Part shown: positions 35,541 through 47,700 of the stretch, one piece after another
Numbering within the stretch: the stretch's first letter is position 1
Layout: the number at the start of each line of letters is the position of its first letter
Assembly: GCA_036785325.1 (NCBI GenBank)
Contig: JAXIVH010000015.1
Location: 43,501 to 107,500 of the forward strand
DNA: 64,000 bases
Direction of reading: 5' to 3'
Origin: Urophycis tenuis
Lineage: Eukaryota; Chordata; Actinopteri; Gadiformes; Phycidae
Position numbers and translations under genes: made by a program
The notes under the pieces: model-generated
The model's database searches: none
Told to the model about the DNA's origin: nothing
What the model saw: only the letters and a program-made list of their open reading frames with translations

Positions 35541-36058
35541 TAATAAAATAAAAAAAAATAAAAAAATAAATAAATAAAAATTCATAACAGACCCCCACCC
35601 ATCACTGAGCCAGGATTTGAAATTTCTATCCACCCCGGTTGTGGGCTTTATAAGAAAAAAAAAAAAAAAAATCATAACAGACCCCACCCCCATCACTGAG
35701 CCAGGATTGGAAATTGCTAGCCAACCCGGGTGTGGGCTTTATAAAAAAATAATAAAATAAAAAAAAATAAAAAATAAAAAAATAAAAATTCATAACAGAC
35801 CCCCACCCATTACTGAGCCAGGATTGGAAATTTCTAGCCACCACGGGTGTGGGCTTTATAAAATAAATAATTAAAAAAAAAAAAAAATCATAACAGACCC
35901 CCCCCCCCATTACTGAGCCAGGATTGGAAATTTCTAGCCACCCCGGGTGTGGGCTTTATAAAAAAAAAAAAAAAAAAAAAATATCATAAAAGACCCCGCC
36001 CCCCCCCATTACTGAGCCAGGATTGGAAATTTCTAGCCACCCCGGGGGTGGGCTTTAT

Positions 36059-36089
<31 letters not shown>

Positions 36090-36661
36090 ACAGACCCCCC
36101 CCATTACTGAGCCAGGATTGGAAATGACTAGCCACCCCGGGTGTGGGCTTGATAAAAAAAAAATAATAATAAAAAATCATAACAGACCCCCCCCCCCCCC
36201 CCCCCCCCAATCACTGAGGCAGGATTGGAAATTTCTAGCCACCCCGGGTGTGGGCTTTATAAAAAAAAAATTAAAAAAACATCATAACAGACCCCCCCCC
36301 CCCCCCATCACTGAGCCAGGATTGGAAATTTCTAGCCACCCCGGGGGTGGGCTTTATAAAAAAAAAATATATATATTTTTAAAAAAAATTAAAAAAATCA
36401 TAACAGACCCCCCCCATCACTGAGCCAGGATTGGAAATTTCTAGCCACCCCGGGTGTGGGCTTTATAAAAAAAAAAATTAAAAAAAATCATAACAGACCC
36501 CACCCCCATCACTGAGCCAGGATTGGAAATTTTTAGCCACCCCGGGTGTGGGCTTTATAAAAATAAAAAAATAATAAATAAATAAAAATTCATAAAAGAC
36601 CCCCCCCCCCATTACTGAGCAAGAATAGGAAATTTCTAGCCACCCCTGGTGTGGGCTAGAA

Positions 36662-36679
36662 TTTTTTTTTTTTTTTTTT
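36662..36679 (+). repeat. T18 tract replacing the A-tract, site 1
   Basis: After CCTGGTGTGGGCTAGAA the strand runs into 18 T, then AATAAATAAAATAAAA. The normal unit would read GGGCTTTATAAAA. CTAGAATTTT is the reverse complement of AAAATTCTAG, so the change looks like a fold-back copy around the CTAG palindrome. Preceded by CATTACTGAGCAAGAATAGG. Confidence 0.9.
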
Positions 36680-37067
36680 AATAAATAAAATAAAAAAAAT
36701 CATAACAGACCTCCCCCCCATCACAGAGCCAGGATTGGAAATTTCTAGCCACCCCGGGGGTGGGCTTTATAAAAAAAAATTTAATAAAAAAAAATCACAA
36801 CAGACCCCCCCCCCCCCCCCATCACTGAGCCAGGATTGGAAATTTCTAGCCACCCCGGGTGTGGGCTTTATAAAGAAAAAAATTAAAAAAAATCATAACA
36901 GACCCCACCCCCATCACTGAGCCAGGATTGGAAATTTTTAGCCACCCCGGGTGTGGGCTTTATAAAAATAAAAAAATAATAAATAAATAAAAATTCATAA
37001 AAGACCCCCCCCCCCCATTACTGAGCAAGAATAGGAAATTTCTAGCCACCCCTGGTGTGGGCTAGAA

Positions 37068-37085
37068 TTTTTTTTTTTTTTTTTT
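37068..37085 (+). repeat. T18 tract replacing the A-tract, site 2
   Basis: Same monomer as site 1, about 406 bp downstream, with the same GGGCTAGAA junction. The two lie in a roughly 406-bp tandem duplication inside the 2.54-kb repeat. Confidence 0.9.
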
Positions 37086-38594
37086 AATAAATAAAATAAA
37101 AAAAATCATAACAGACCTCCCCCCCATCACTGAGGCAGGATTGGAAATTTCTAGCCACCCCGGGTGTGGGCTTTATAAAAAAATAATAAAATAAAAAAAA
37201 ATAAAAAATAAAAAAATAAAAATTCATAACAGACCCCCACCCATTACTGAGCCAGGATTGGAAATTTCTAGCCACCCCGGGTGTGGGCTTTATAAAAAAA
37301 AAATGAAAAAAAAAAAATCATAACAGAGCCCCCCCATTACTGAGCCAGGATCGGAAATTTCTAGCCACCCCAGGTGTGGGCTTTATATAAAAAAAAAAAT
37401 AATAATAATAATAATCATAAGAGACCCCCCCCCCCCCCCATTACTCAGCCAGGATTGGAAATTTCTAGCCAACCCGGATGTGGGCTTTATAAAAAAAAAA
37501 ATTAAATAAAAAAAATAAAAAATCATAAAAGACCCCCCCCCACCCCCATTACTGAGCAAGTATTGGAAATTTCTAGCCACCCCGGGTGTGGGCTTAATAA
37601 AAAAAAAATAATAATAATAAAAATAAATCATAACAGACCCCACCCCCATCACTGAGCCAGGATTGGAAATTTCTAGCCACCCCCGGTGTGGGCTTTATAA
37701 AAAAAATAATAATAATAAATAAATAAAAATTCATAACAGAACCCACCCCGATCACTGAGCCAGGATTGGAAATTTCTAGCCACCCGGGGTGTGGGCTTTA
37801 TAAAAAAAAAAAAACACATAAAAATTCATAACAGACCCCCCCCCCCCCATTACTGATCCAGGATTGGAAATTTAAAGCCACCCCGGGTGTGGGCTTTATA
37901 AAAAAAAAAATTAAAAAAAAATTCATAAGAGACCCCCCCCATTACTGAGTCAGGATTGGAAATGTCTTGCCACCCCGGGTGTGGTCTTGATAAAAAAAAT
38001 AATAAATAAATCATAACAGACCCCCCATCACAGAGCCAGGATTGGAAATTTCTAGTGTGGGCTTTATAAAAAAAATAATAAAATAAAAAAAAATAAAAAA
38101 ATAAATAAATAAAAATTCATAACAGACCCCCACCCATCACTGAGCCAGGATTTGAAATTTCTATCCACCCCGGTTGTGGGCTTTATAAGAAAAAAAAAAA
38201 AAAAAATCATAACAGACCCCACCCCCATCACTGAGCCAGGATTGGAAATTTCTAGCCAACCCGGGTGTGGGCTTTATAAAAAAATAATAAAATAAAAAAA
38301 AATAAAAAATAAAAAAATAAAAATTCATAACAGACCCCCACCCATTACTGAGCCAGGATTGGAAATTTCTAGCCACCACGGGTGTGGGCTTTATAAAATA
38401 AATAATTAAAAAAAAAAAAAAAATCATAACAGACCCCCCCCCCCATTACTGAGCCAGGATTGGAAATTTCTAGCCACCCCGGGTGTGGGCTTTATAAAAA
38501 AAAAAAAAAAAAAAAAATATCATAAAAGACCCCGCCCCCCCCCATTACTGAGCCAGGATTGGAAATTTCTAGCCACCCCGGGGGTGGGCTTTAT

Positions 38595-38625
<31 letters not shown>

Positions 38626-39299
38626 ACAGACCCCCCCCATTACTGAGCCAGGATTGGAAATGACTAGCCACCCCGGGTGTGGGCTTGATAAAAAAAAAAT
38701 AATAATAAAAAATCATAACAGACCCCCCCCCCCCCCCCCCCCCCAATCACTGAGGCAGGATTGGAAATTTCTAGCCACCCCGGGTGTGGGCTTTATAAAA
38801 AAAAAATTAAAAAAACATCATAACAGACCCCCCCCCCCCCCCCATCACTGAGCCAGGATTGGAAATTTCTAGCCACCCCGGGGGTGGGCTTTATAAAAAA
38901 AAAATATATATATTTTTAAAAAAAATTAAAAAAATCATAACAGACCCCCCCCATCACAGGGACAGGATTGGAAATTTCTAGCCACCCCGGGGGTGGGCTT
39001 TATAAAAAAAAATTAAAAAAAAATCACAACAGACCCCCCCCCCCCCCCCCCCATCACTGAGCCAGGATTGGAAATTTCTAGCCACCCCGGGTGTGGGCTT
39101 TATAAAAAAAAAAAATAAAAAAAATCATAACAGACCCCACCCCCATCACTGAGCCAGGATTGGAAATTTTTAGCCACCCCGGGTGTGGGCTTTATAAAAA
39201 TAAAAAAATAATAAATAAATAAAAATTCATAAAAGACCCCCCCCCCCCATTACTGAGCAAGAATAGGAAATTTCTAGCCACCCCTGGTGTGGGCTAGAA

Positions 39300-39317
39300 T
39301 TTTTTTTTTTTTTTTTT
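39300..39317 (+). repeat. T18 tract replacing the A-tract, site 3
   Basis: Copy of site 1 in the second 2.54-kb repeat. The tract length is again 18. Confidence 0.9.
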
Positions 39318-39707
39318 AATAAATAAAATAAAAAAAATCATAACAGACCTCCCCCCCCATCACAGAGCCAGGATTGGAAATTTCTAGCCACCCCGGGGGT
39401 GGGCTTTATAAAAAAAAATTTAATAAAAAAAAATCACAACAGACCCCCCCCCCCCCCCCCATCACTGAGCCAGGATTGGAAATTTCTAGCCACCCCGGGT
39501 GTGGGCTTTATAAAAAAAAAAATTAAAAAAAATCATAACAGACCCCACCCCCATCACTGAGCCAGGATTGGAAATTTTTAGCCACCCCGGGTGTGGGCTT
39601 TATAAAAATAAAAAAATAATAAATAAATAAAAATTCATAAAAGACCCCCCCCCCCCATTACTGAGCAAGAATAGGAAATTTCTAGCCACCCCTGGTGTGG
39701 GCTAGAA

Positions 39708-39725
39708 TTTTTTTTTTTTTTTTTT
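39708..39725 (+). repeat. T18 tract replacing the A-tract, site 4
   Basis: Copy of site 2 in the second 2.54-kb repeat. Equal T length in all four sites implies copying too recent for slippage. Confidence 0.9.
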
Positions 39726-39914
39726 AATAAATAAAATAAAAAAAATCATAACAGACCTCCCCCCCATCACTGAGGCAGGATTGGAAATTTCTAGCCACCC
39801 CGGGTGTGGGCTTTATAAAAAAATAATAAAATAAAAAAAAATAAAAAATAAAAAAATAAAAATTCATAACAGACCCCCACCCATTACTGAGCCAGGATTG
39901 GAAATTTCTAGCCA

Positions 39915-42550
39915 CCACGGGTGTGGGCTTTATAAAAAAAAATAAAAAAAAAATAAAAAATCATAACAGAACCCCCCCCATTACTGAGCCAGGATTGGGA
40001 ATTTCTAGCCACCCCGGGGGTGGGCTTTATAAAAAAAAAAATCACAACAGACCCCCCCCCCCCCCCCCCCCATCACTGAGCCAGGATTGGAACTTTCTAG
40101 CCACCCCGGGTGTGGGCTTTATGAAAAAAAATATTTAAAAAAATTATAACAGACCCCCCCCCCCCCCCCCCCCATCACAGAGCCAGGATTGGAAATTTCT
40201 AGCCACCCCGGGGGTGGGCTTTATAAAAAAAAAAAAAAAAAAAAATCACAACAGACCCCCCCCCCCCCCCCCATCACTGAGGCAGGATTGGAAATTTGTA
40301 GCCACCCCGGGTGTGGGCTTTATAAAAAAAATAATAAAATTATTTTTAAAAAAAATTAAAAAAATCATAACAGACCCCCCCCCCATCACTTAGCCAGGTA
40401 TGGAAATTTCTAGCCACCCAGGGTGTGGGCTTTATAAAAAAAAAAAAAAAAAAAATCATAACAGACCCCACCCCCATCACTGAGCCAGGATTGGAAATTT
40501 ATAGCCACCCCGGGTGTGGGCTTTATAAAACAAAAACAAAAAAAAAATCATAACAGACCCCACCCCCATCACTGAGCCAGGATTGGAAATTTCTAGCCAC
40601 CCGGGTGTGGGCTTTAAAAAAAAAAAATAAAAAAATCATAACAGACCCCCACCCCATCACTGAGCCAGGATTGGAAATTTCTAGCCACCCCGGGTGTGGG
40701 CTTTATAAAAAAAAAATAAAAATAAAAAATCATAACAGACCCAACCCCCATCACTGAGCCAGGATCGGAAATTTCTAGCCACCCCGGGTGTGGGCTTTAT
40801 AAAAAAAAAATTAAAAAATTAAAAATCAAAATAGACCCCACCCCCATCACAGAGCCAGGATTGGATATTTCTAGCCACCCCGGGGGTGGGCTTTATAAAA
40901 AAAAAAAAAAAAAAAAAAATCACAACAGATCCCCCCCCCCCATCACTGAGCCAGGATTGGAACTTTCTAGCCACCCCGGGTGTGGGCTTTATAAAAATTT
41001 TTTTTTAAAAAAATCACAACAGACCCCCCCCCCCCCCATCACTGAGGCAGGATTGGAAATTTCTAGCCACCCCGGGTGTGGGCTTTATAAAAAAAATAAT
41101 AAAATTATTTAAAAACAAAATTTAAAAAATCATAACAGACCCCACCCCCATCACTGAGCCAGGATTGGAAATTTCTAGCCACCCGGGTGTGGGCTTTAAA
41201 AAAAAAAAAAAAAAAAATCATAACAGACCCCCCCCCCCCCATCACTGAGCCAGGATTGGAAATTTCTAGCCACCCCTGGTGTGGGCTTGATAAAAAAAAA
41301 ATAATAATAAAAACTCATAACAGACCCCCCCCCCCCCCCCCCCCCCCCATCACAGAGCCAGGATTGGAAATTTCTAGCCACACCGGGGGTGGGCTTTATA
41401 AAAAAGAAAAAAAAAAAAAATCACAACAGACCCCCCCCCCCCCCCATCACTGAGGCAGGATTGGAAATTTGTAGCCACCCAGGGTGTGGGCTTTATAAAA
41501 AAAATAATAAAATTATTTTTAAAAAAAATTAAAAAAATCATAACAGACCCCCCCCATCACTTAGCCAGGATTGGAAATTTCTAGCCACCCGGGTGTGGGC
41601 TTTATAAAAAATAAAAATAAAAAAAAATCATAACAGACCCCCCCCCCACCCCCATCACTGAGCCAGGATTGGAAATTTCTAGCCACCCCGGGTGTGGGCT
41701 TTATAAAAAAATAATAAAAAAAACAAATTCATAACAGACCCCCCCCCCCATTACGAGCCAGGATTGGAAATGACTAGCCACCCCGGGTGTGGGCTTGAGA
41801 AAAAAAAAAAAAAAAAAAAAAAATCATAACAGACCCCCCCCCCCATCACAGAGCCAGGATTGGAAATTTCTAGCCACCCCGGGGTTGGGCTTTATAAAAA
41901 AAAAAATTAAAAAAAAATCATAACAGAACCCACCCCCATCACTGAGCCAGGATTGGAAATTTCTAGCCACCCAGGTGTGGGCTTTATAAAAAAAAAAAAA
42001 AAAAAAATCATAACAGACCCCCCCCCCCCCCATCACTGAGCCAGGATTGGAAATTTATAGCCACCCCGGGTGTGGGCTTTTTAAAAAAATAATAAAACTA
42101 AAAAATCATAACAGACCCCACCCCCATCACTGAGCCAGGATCGGAAATTTCTAGCCACCCCGGGTGTGGGCTTGATAAAAAAATAAATAAAAAAAAATCA
42201 TAACAGACCCCACCCCCATCACAGAGCCAGGATTGGAAATTTCTAGCCACCCCGGGGGTGGGCTTTATAAAAAAAAATAAATAAAAATAAAATCACAACA
42301 GACCCCCCCCCCCCCCCCATCACTGAGGCAGGATTGGAAATTTCTAGCCACCCCGGGTGTGGGCTTTATACAAAAAATAATAAAATAAAAAAAATAAATA
42401 AATAAAAAAATAAAAATTCATAAAAGACCCCCACCCATCACTGAGCCAGGATTGGAAATTTCTAGCCACCCGGGTGTGGGCTTTATAAAAAATAAAAAAA
42501 AAATCATAACAGACCCCCCCCCCCATCACTGAGCCAGGATTGGAAATTTC
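39915..42550 (+). repeat. Mixed monomers; longest C run of the window
   Basis: About 27 monomers. The GGAAATTTGTAG unit with AATTATTTTTAAAA linker and CATCACTTAGCC successor occurs twice (about 40290-40400 and 41465-41575). A linker at 40996-41006 contains T-rich ATTTTTTTTTTAAA. One G-type unit reads CATTACGAGCC, missing CT (41750). Long C runs lie near 40047-40070, 40155-40173 and 41325-41348. No gene. Confidence 0.78.
41325..41348 (+). repeat. C24 homopolymer, longest seen
   Basis: An unbroken run of 24 C between CAGA and ATCACAG. Runs of 21-23 occur near 6364, 15600, 26098, 26407, 33780, 34187, 48901, 53966 and 60457. The minus strand is G24, enough for an intramolecular G-quadruplex. Exact lengths depend on the accuracy of the sequencing. 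Confidence 0.8.
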
Positions 42551-44760
42551 TAGCCACCCCGGGGGTGGGCTTTATAAAAAAAATAAAAATAAAAATCATA
42601 ACAGACCCCCCCCCCCCCCCCATCACTGAGCAAGGATTGGAAATTTCTAGCCACCCCGGGTGTGGGCTTTATAAAAATAAAAAAAAATAAAAATCATAAC
42701 AGACCCCCCCCCCCCCCCCCCCATCACTGAGCAAGGATTGGAAATTTCTAGCCACCCCGGGTGTGGGCTTTATAAAAATAAAAAAAATAAAAAATCATAA
42801 CAGACCCCCCCCCCCCCCCCATCACTGAGCCAGGATTGGAAATTTCTAGCCACCCCGGGGGTGGGCTTTATAAAAAAAAATAAAAATAAAAATCATAACA
42901 GACCCCCCCTCCCCCCATCACTGAGCAAGGATTGGAAATTTCTAGCCACCCCGGGTGTGGGCTTTATAAAAAAAAAAAATAAATAAAAAATCATAACAGA
43001 CCCCGACCCCATCACTGAGCCAGGATCGGAAATTTCTAGACACCCCGGGGGTGGGCTTTATGAAAAAAAAATAAAATAAAAAAAAATCACAACAGACCCC
43101 CCCCATCACTGAGCCAGGATTGGAAATTTCTAGCCACACGGGTGTGGGCTTTATAAAAAAAAAAAAAAAAAAATCATAACAGACCCCCCCCCACCCCCCT
43201 TCACTGAGCCAGGATTGGAACTTTCTAGCCACCCCGGGTCTGGGCTTTATAAAAAAAAAAATTAAAAATTAAAAATCATAACAGACCCCACCCCCATCAC
43301 AGAGCCAGGATTGGAAATTTCTAGCCACCCCGGGGTTGGGCTTTAAAAAAAAAAATAAAATAAAATAAAGTCACAACAGACCCCCCCCCCCATCACTGAG
43401 CCAGGATTGGAACTTTCTAGCCACCCCGGGTGTGGGCTTTATAAAAAAAAAAAAAAAAACAAATTCATAACAGACCCCCCCCATTACTGAGCCAGGATTG
43501 GAAATGACTAGCCACCCCGGTTGTGGGCTTGATAAAAAAAAGATAATAATAAAAAATCATAACAGACCCCCCCCCCCCATCACAGAGCCAGGATTGGAAA
43601 TTTCTAGCCACCCGGGTGTGGGCTTTATAAAAAAATAAAAAAAAATCATAACAGACCCCCCCACCCCCCTTCACTGAGGCAGGATTGGAAATTTCTAGCC
43701 ACCCCGGGTGTGGGCTTTATAAAAAAAATAATAAAATTATATTAAAAAAAATTTAAAAAAATCATAACAGACCCCCCCCCCCCCAACACTGAGCCAGGAT
43801 TGGAAATTTCTAGCCACCCCGGGTGTGGGCTTTATAAAAAAAAAAAAATAATAAAAATCATAACAGACCCCACCCCCATCACTGAGCCAGGATTGGAAAT
43901 TTCTAGCCACCTGGGTGTGGGCTTTATAAAAAAAAAAAAAAAAAATCATAACAGACCCCCCCCCACCCCCCTTCACTGAGCCAGGATTGGAACTTTCTAG
44001 CCACCCCGGGTGTGGGCTTTATAAAAAAAATAAATAAATAAAAAATCATAACAGACCCCACCCCCATCACTGAGCCAGGATCGGAAATTTCTAGCCACCC
44101 CGGGTCTGGGCTTTATAAAAAAAAAAATTAAAAATTAAAAATCATAACAGACCCCACCCCCATCACAGAGCCAGGATTGGAAATTTCTAGCCACCCCGGG
44201 GTTGGGCTTTATAAAAAAAATAATAATAAAATAAAGTCACAACAGACCCCCCCCCCATCACTGAGCCAGGATTGGAACTTTCTAGCCACTCCGGGTGTGG
44301 GCTTTATAAAAAAAAAAAAAAAAAAAAATTCATAACAGACCCCCCCCCATTACTGAGCCAGGATTGGAAATGACTAGCCACCCCGGTTGTGGGCTTGATA
44401 AAAAAAAGATAATAATAAAAAATCATAACAGACCCCCCCCCCCCCATCACAGAGCCAGGATTGGAAATTTCTAGCCACCCGGGTGTGGGCTTTATAAAAA
44501 AAAAAAAAAAAAATCATAACAGACCCCCCCACCCCCCTTCACTGAGGCAGGATTGGAAATTTCTAGCCACCCCGGGTGTGGGCTTTATAAAAAAAAAAAA
44601 AAAAAATCATAACAGACCCCCCCCATCACTGAGCCAGGATTGGAAATTTCTAGCCACCCCGGGTGTGGGCTTTATAAAAAAAAAATGAAAAAAAAAAATT
44701 CATAACAGACCCCCCCACCCCCCTTCACTGAGGCAGGATTGGAAATTTCTAGCCACCCCG
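42551..44760 (+). repeat. Block with a ~101-bp monomer triplet, 866-bp repeat and a 7.9-kb distant copy
   Basis: GAGCAAGG units at about 42627 and 42728 are near-identical successive monomers 101 bp apart. The unit with ACCCCGACCCC spacer, GGATCGG and CTAGACACC (43001) matches 50866 (offset 7865). The GGGTCTGGG unit (43236) recurs at 44102 (offset 866) and 51193 (offset about 7957), followed each time by GGGGTTGGG with AAAGTCACAAC, a GGAACTTTC unit, a G-type unit with CCGGTTGTGGG and a CCCTTCACTGAG unit. No gene. Confidence 0.85.
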
Positions 44761-47700
44761 GGTGTGGGCTTTATAAAAAAAATAAAATAATAAAAAATCA
44801 TAACAGACCCCACCCCCATCACAGAGTCAGGATTGGAAATTTCTAGCCACCCCGGGGGTGGGCTTTATAAAAAAAATAAAATAAAAATCATAACAGACCC
44901 CACCCCCATCACTGAGCCAGGATTGGAAATTTTTAGCCACCCCGGGTGTGGGCTTTATAAAAAAAAAAAAAAAAAAAATCATAACAGACCCCCCCCCCCC
45001 CCACCCCATCACAGAGCCAGGATTGGAAATTTCTAGCCACCCCGGGTGTGGGCTTTATAAAAAAAAGATGAAAAAAAAAAAAATCATAACAGACCCCCCC
45101 CATCACTGAGCCAGGATTGGAAATTTCTAGCCACCCCGGGTGTGGGCTTTATAAAAAAAAAATGAAAAAAAAAAATTCATAACAGACCCCCCCCATTACT
45201 GAGCCAGGACTGGAAATGTCTAGCCACCCCGGGGGTGGGCTTTATAAAAAAATAAAAAAATAAAAAAAATCACAACAGACCCCCCCCCCCATCACTGAGG
45301 CAGGATTGGAAATTTCTAGCCACCTCGGGTGTGGGCTTCATACAAAAAATAATAAAATTAAAAAAAATAAAAAATAAAAAAATTAAAAATCATAACAGAC
45401 CCCCCCCCCCCATCACTGAGCCAGGATTGGAAATTTCTAGCCAGCCCGGGTGTGGGCTTTATAAAAAAAAAATGAAAAAAAAAAAAATCATAACAGACCC
45501 CCCCAATCACTGAGCCAGGATTGGAAATTTCTAGCCACCCCGGGTGTGGGCTTTATAAAAAAAAAATGAAAAAAAAAAATTCATAACAGACCCCCCCCAT
45601 TACTGAGCCAGGACTGGAAATGTCTAGCCACCCCGGGGGTGGGCTTTATAAAAAAATAAAAAAATTAAAAAAATCACAACAGACCCCCCCCCCCCCATCA
45701 CTGAGGCAGGATTGGAAATTTCTAGCCACCTCGGGTGTGGGCTTCATACAAAAAATAATAAAATTAAAAAAAATAAAAAATAAAAAAATAAAAAATCATA
45801 ACAGACCCCCCCCCCCCATCACTGAGCCAGGATTGGAAATTTCTAGCCAGCCCGGGTGTGGGCTTGATAAAAAAAAAAAAAAAAAAAAAATCATAACAGA
45901 CCCCCCCCCCCCCCCCATCACAGAGCCAGGATTGGAAATTTCTAGCCACCCCGGGGGTGGGCTTTATAAAAAAAAAAAAAAAAAAAAAAATCACAACAGA
46001 CCCCCCCCCCCCATCACTGAGGCAGGATTGGAAATTTCTAGCCACCTCAGGTGTGGGCTTTATACAAAAAATAATAAAATTAAAAAAAATAAAAAATAAA
46101 AAAATAAAAAATCATAACAGACCCCCCCCCCCCCCATCACTGAGCCAGGATTGGAAATTTCTAGCCACCCCGGGTGTGGGCTTTATAAAAAAAATAAAAT
46201 AATAAAAAATCATAACAGACCCCACCCCCATCACAGAGTCAGGATTGGAAATTTCTAGCCACCCCGGGGGTGGGCTTTATAAAAAAAAAAAAAAAAAAAA
46301 TCATAACAGACCCCACCCCCATCACTGAGCCAGGATTGGAAATTTTTAGCCACCCCGGGTGTGGGCTTTATAAAAAAAAAAAAAAAAAAAATCATAACAG
46401 ACCCCCCCCCCCCCCCCCCCACCACAGAGCCAGGATTGGAAATTTCTAGCCACCCCGGGTGTGGGCTTTATAAAAAAAAGATGAAAAAAAAAAAAATCAT
46501 AACAGACCCCCCCCATTACTGAGCCAGGACTGGAAATGTCTAGCCACCCCGAGTGTGGGCTTGATAAAAAAAAAAAAAAAAAAAAAATCATAACAGACCC
46601 CCCCCCCATCACTGAGGCAGGATTGGAAATTTCTAGCCACCTCGGGTGTGGGCTTCATACAAAAAATAATAAAATTAAAAAAAATAAAAAATAAAAAAAT
46701 AAAAAATCATAACAGACCCCCCCCCCCCCATCACTGAGCCAGGATTGGAAATTTCTAGCCAGCCCGGGTGTGGGCTTGATAAAAAAAAAAAAAAAAAAAA
46801 AATCATAACAGACCCCCCCCCCCCCCCCCATCACAGAGCCAGGATTGGAAATTTCTAGCCACCCCGGGGGTGGGCTTTATAAAAAAAAAAAAAAAAAAAA
46901 AAATCACAACAGACCCCCCCCCCCCATCACTGAGGCAGGATTGGAAATTTCTAGCCACCTCAGCTGTGGGCTTTATACAAAAAATAATAAAATTAAAAAA
47001 AATAAAAAATAAAAAAATAAAAAATCATAACAGACCCCCCCCCCCCCATCACTGAGCCAGGATTGGAAATTTCTAGCCAGCCCGGGTGTGGGCTTTATAA
47101 AAAAAAAAAAAAAAAAATCATAACAGACCCCACCCCCATCACTGAGCCAGGATTGTAAATTTCTAGCCACCTCGGGTGTGGGCTTTATACAAAAAATAAT
47201 AAAATTAAAAAAAATAAAAAATAAAAAAATAAAAAATCATAACAGACCCCCCCCCCCCAATCACTGAGCCAGGATTGGAAATTTCTAGCCACCCCGGGTG
47301 TGGGCTTTATAAAAAAAATAAAATAATAAAAAATCATAACAGACCCCACCCCCATCACAGAGTCAGGATTGGAAATTTCTAGCCACCCCGGGGGTGGGCT
47401 TTATAAAAAAAAAAAAAAAAAAAATCATAACAGACCCCACCCCCATCACTGAGCCAGGATTGGAAATTTTTAGCCACCCCGGGTGTGGGCTTTATAAAAA
47501 AAAAAAAAAAAAAAAATCATAACAGACCCCCCCCCCCCCCCCCCCCACCACAGAGCCAGGATTGGAAATTTCTAGCCACCCCGGGTGTGGGCTTTATAAA
47601 AAAAAGATGAAAAAAAAAAAAATCATAACAGACCCCCCCCATTACTGAGCCAGGACTGGAAATGTCTAGCCACCCCGAGTGTGGGCTTGATAAAAAAAAA

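Larger units (their letters stand above)
34760..37294 (+). repeat. 2.54-kb higher-order repeat, copy 1
   Basis: Marks in order: AAATGAAAAA linker, ACAGAGCCCCCCC spacer (34790), (ATA)n linker with TCATAAGAGAC, AACCCGGATG, GAGCAAGTATTGG, ACACATAAAAATTC linker, CATTACTGATCC, GGAAATTTAAAG, a core-deleted monomer (35520), CCCCGGTTGTGGG, G-type unit (36104), a TATATATATTTTT linker (about 36367) and two T-tract monomers (36662, 37068). Repeated from 37295 at an offset of 2535. No gene. Confidence 0.92.
37295..39914 (+). repeat. 2.54-kb higher-order repeat, copy 2 (one monomer longer)
   Basis: Colinear with copy 1. The offset is 2535 until about 38950, then 2638-2640 because one extra unit with a CACAGGGACAGG start and GGGGGTGGG is present. 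Both T-tract monomers and the core-deleted monomer are repeated, so those rearrangements preceded the duplication. Confidence 0.92.

Noticed and set aside
41325..41348. Telomeric or subtelomeric C-rich repeat
   Set aside because: The C runs are single homopolymers once per ~95-bp unit. There is no short telomere-type repeat such as CCCTAA in tandem.
45620..46099. Long ORFs (up to about 160 codons) on both strands
   Set aside because: They are translations of the tandem unit, they overlap on opposite strands and consist of the same repeated peptide with poly-Lys or poly-Phe stretches. They break wherever an A or C run changes length, and many minus-strand starts are GTG. No domain and no codon-level conservation is visible.
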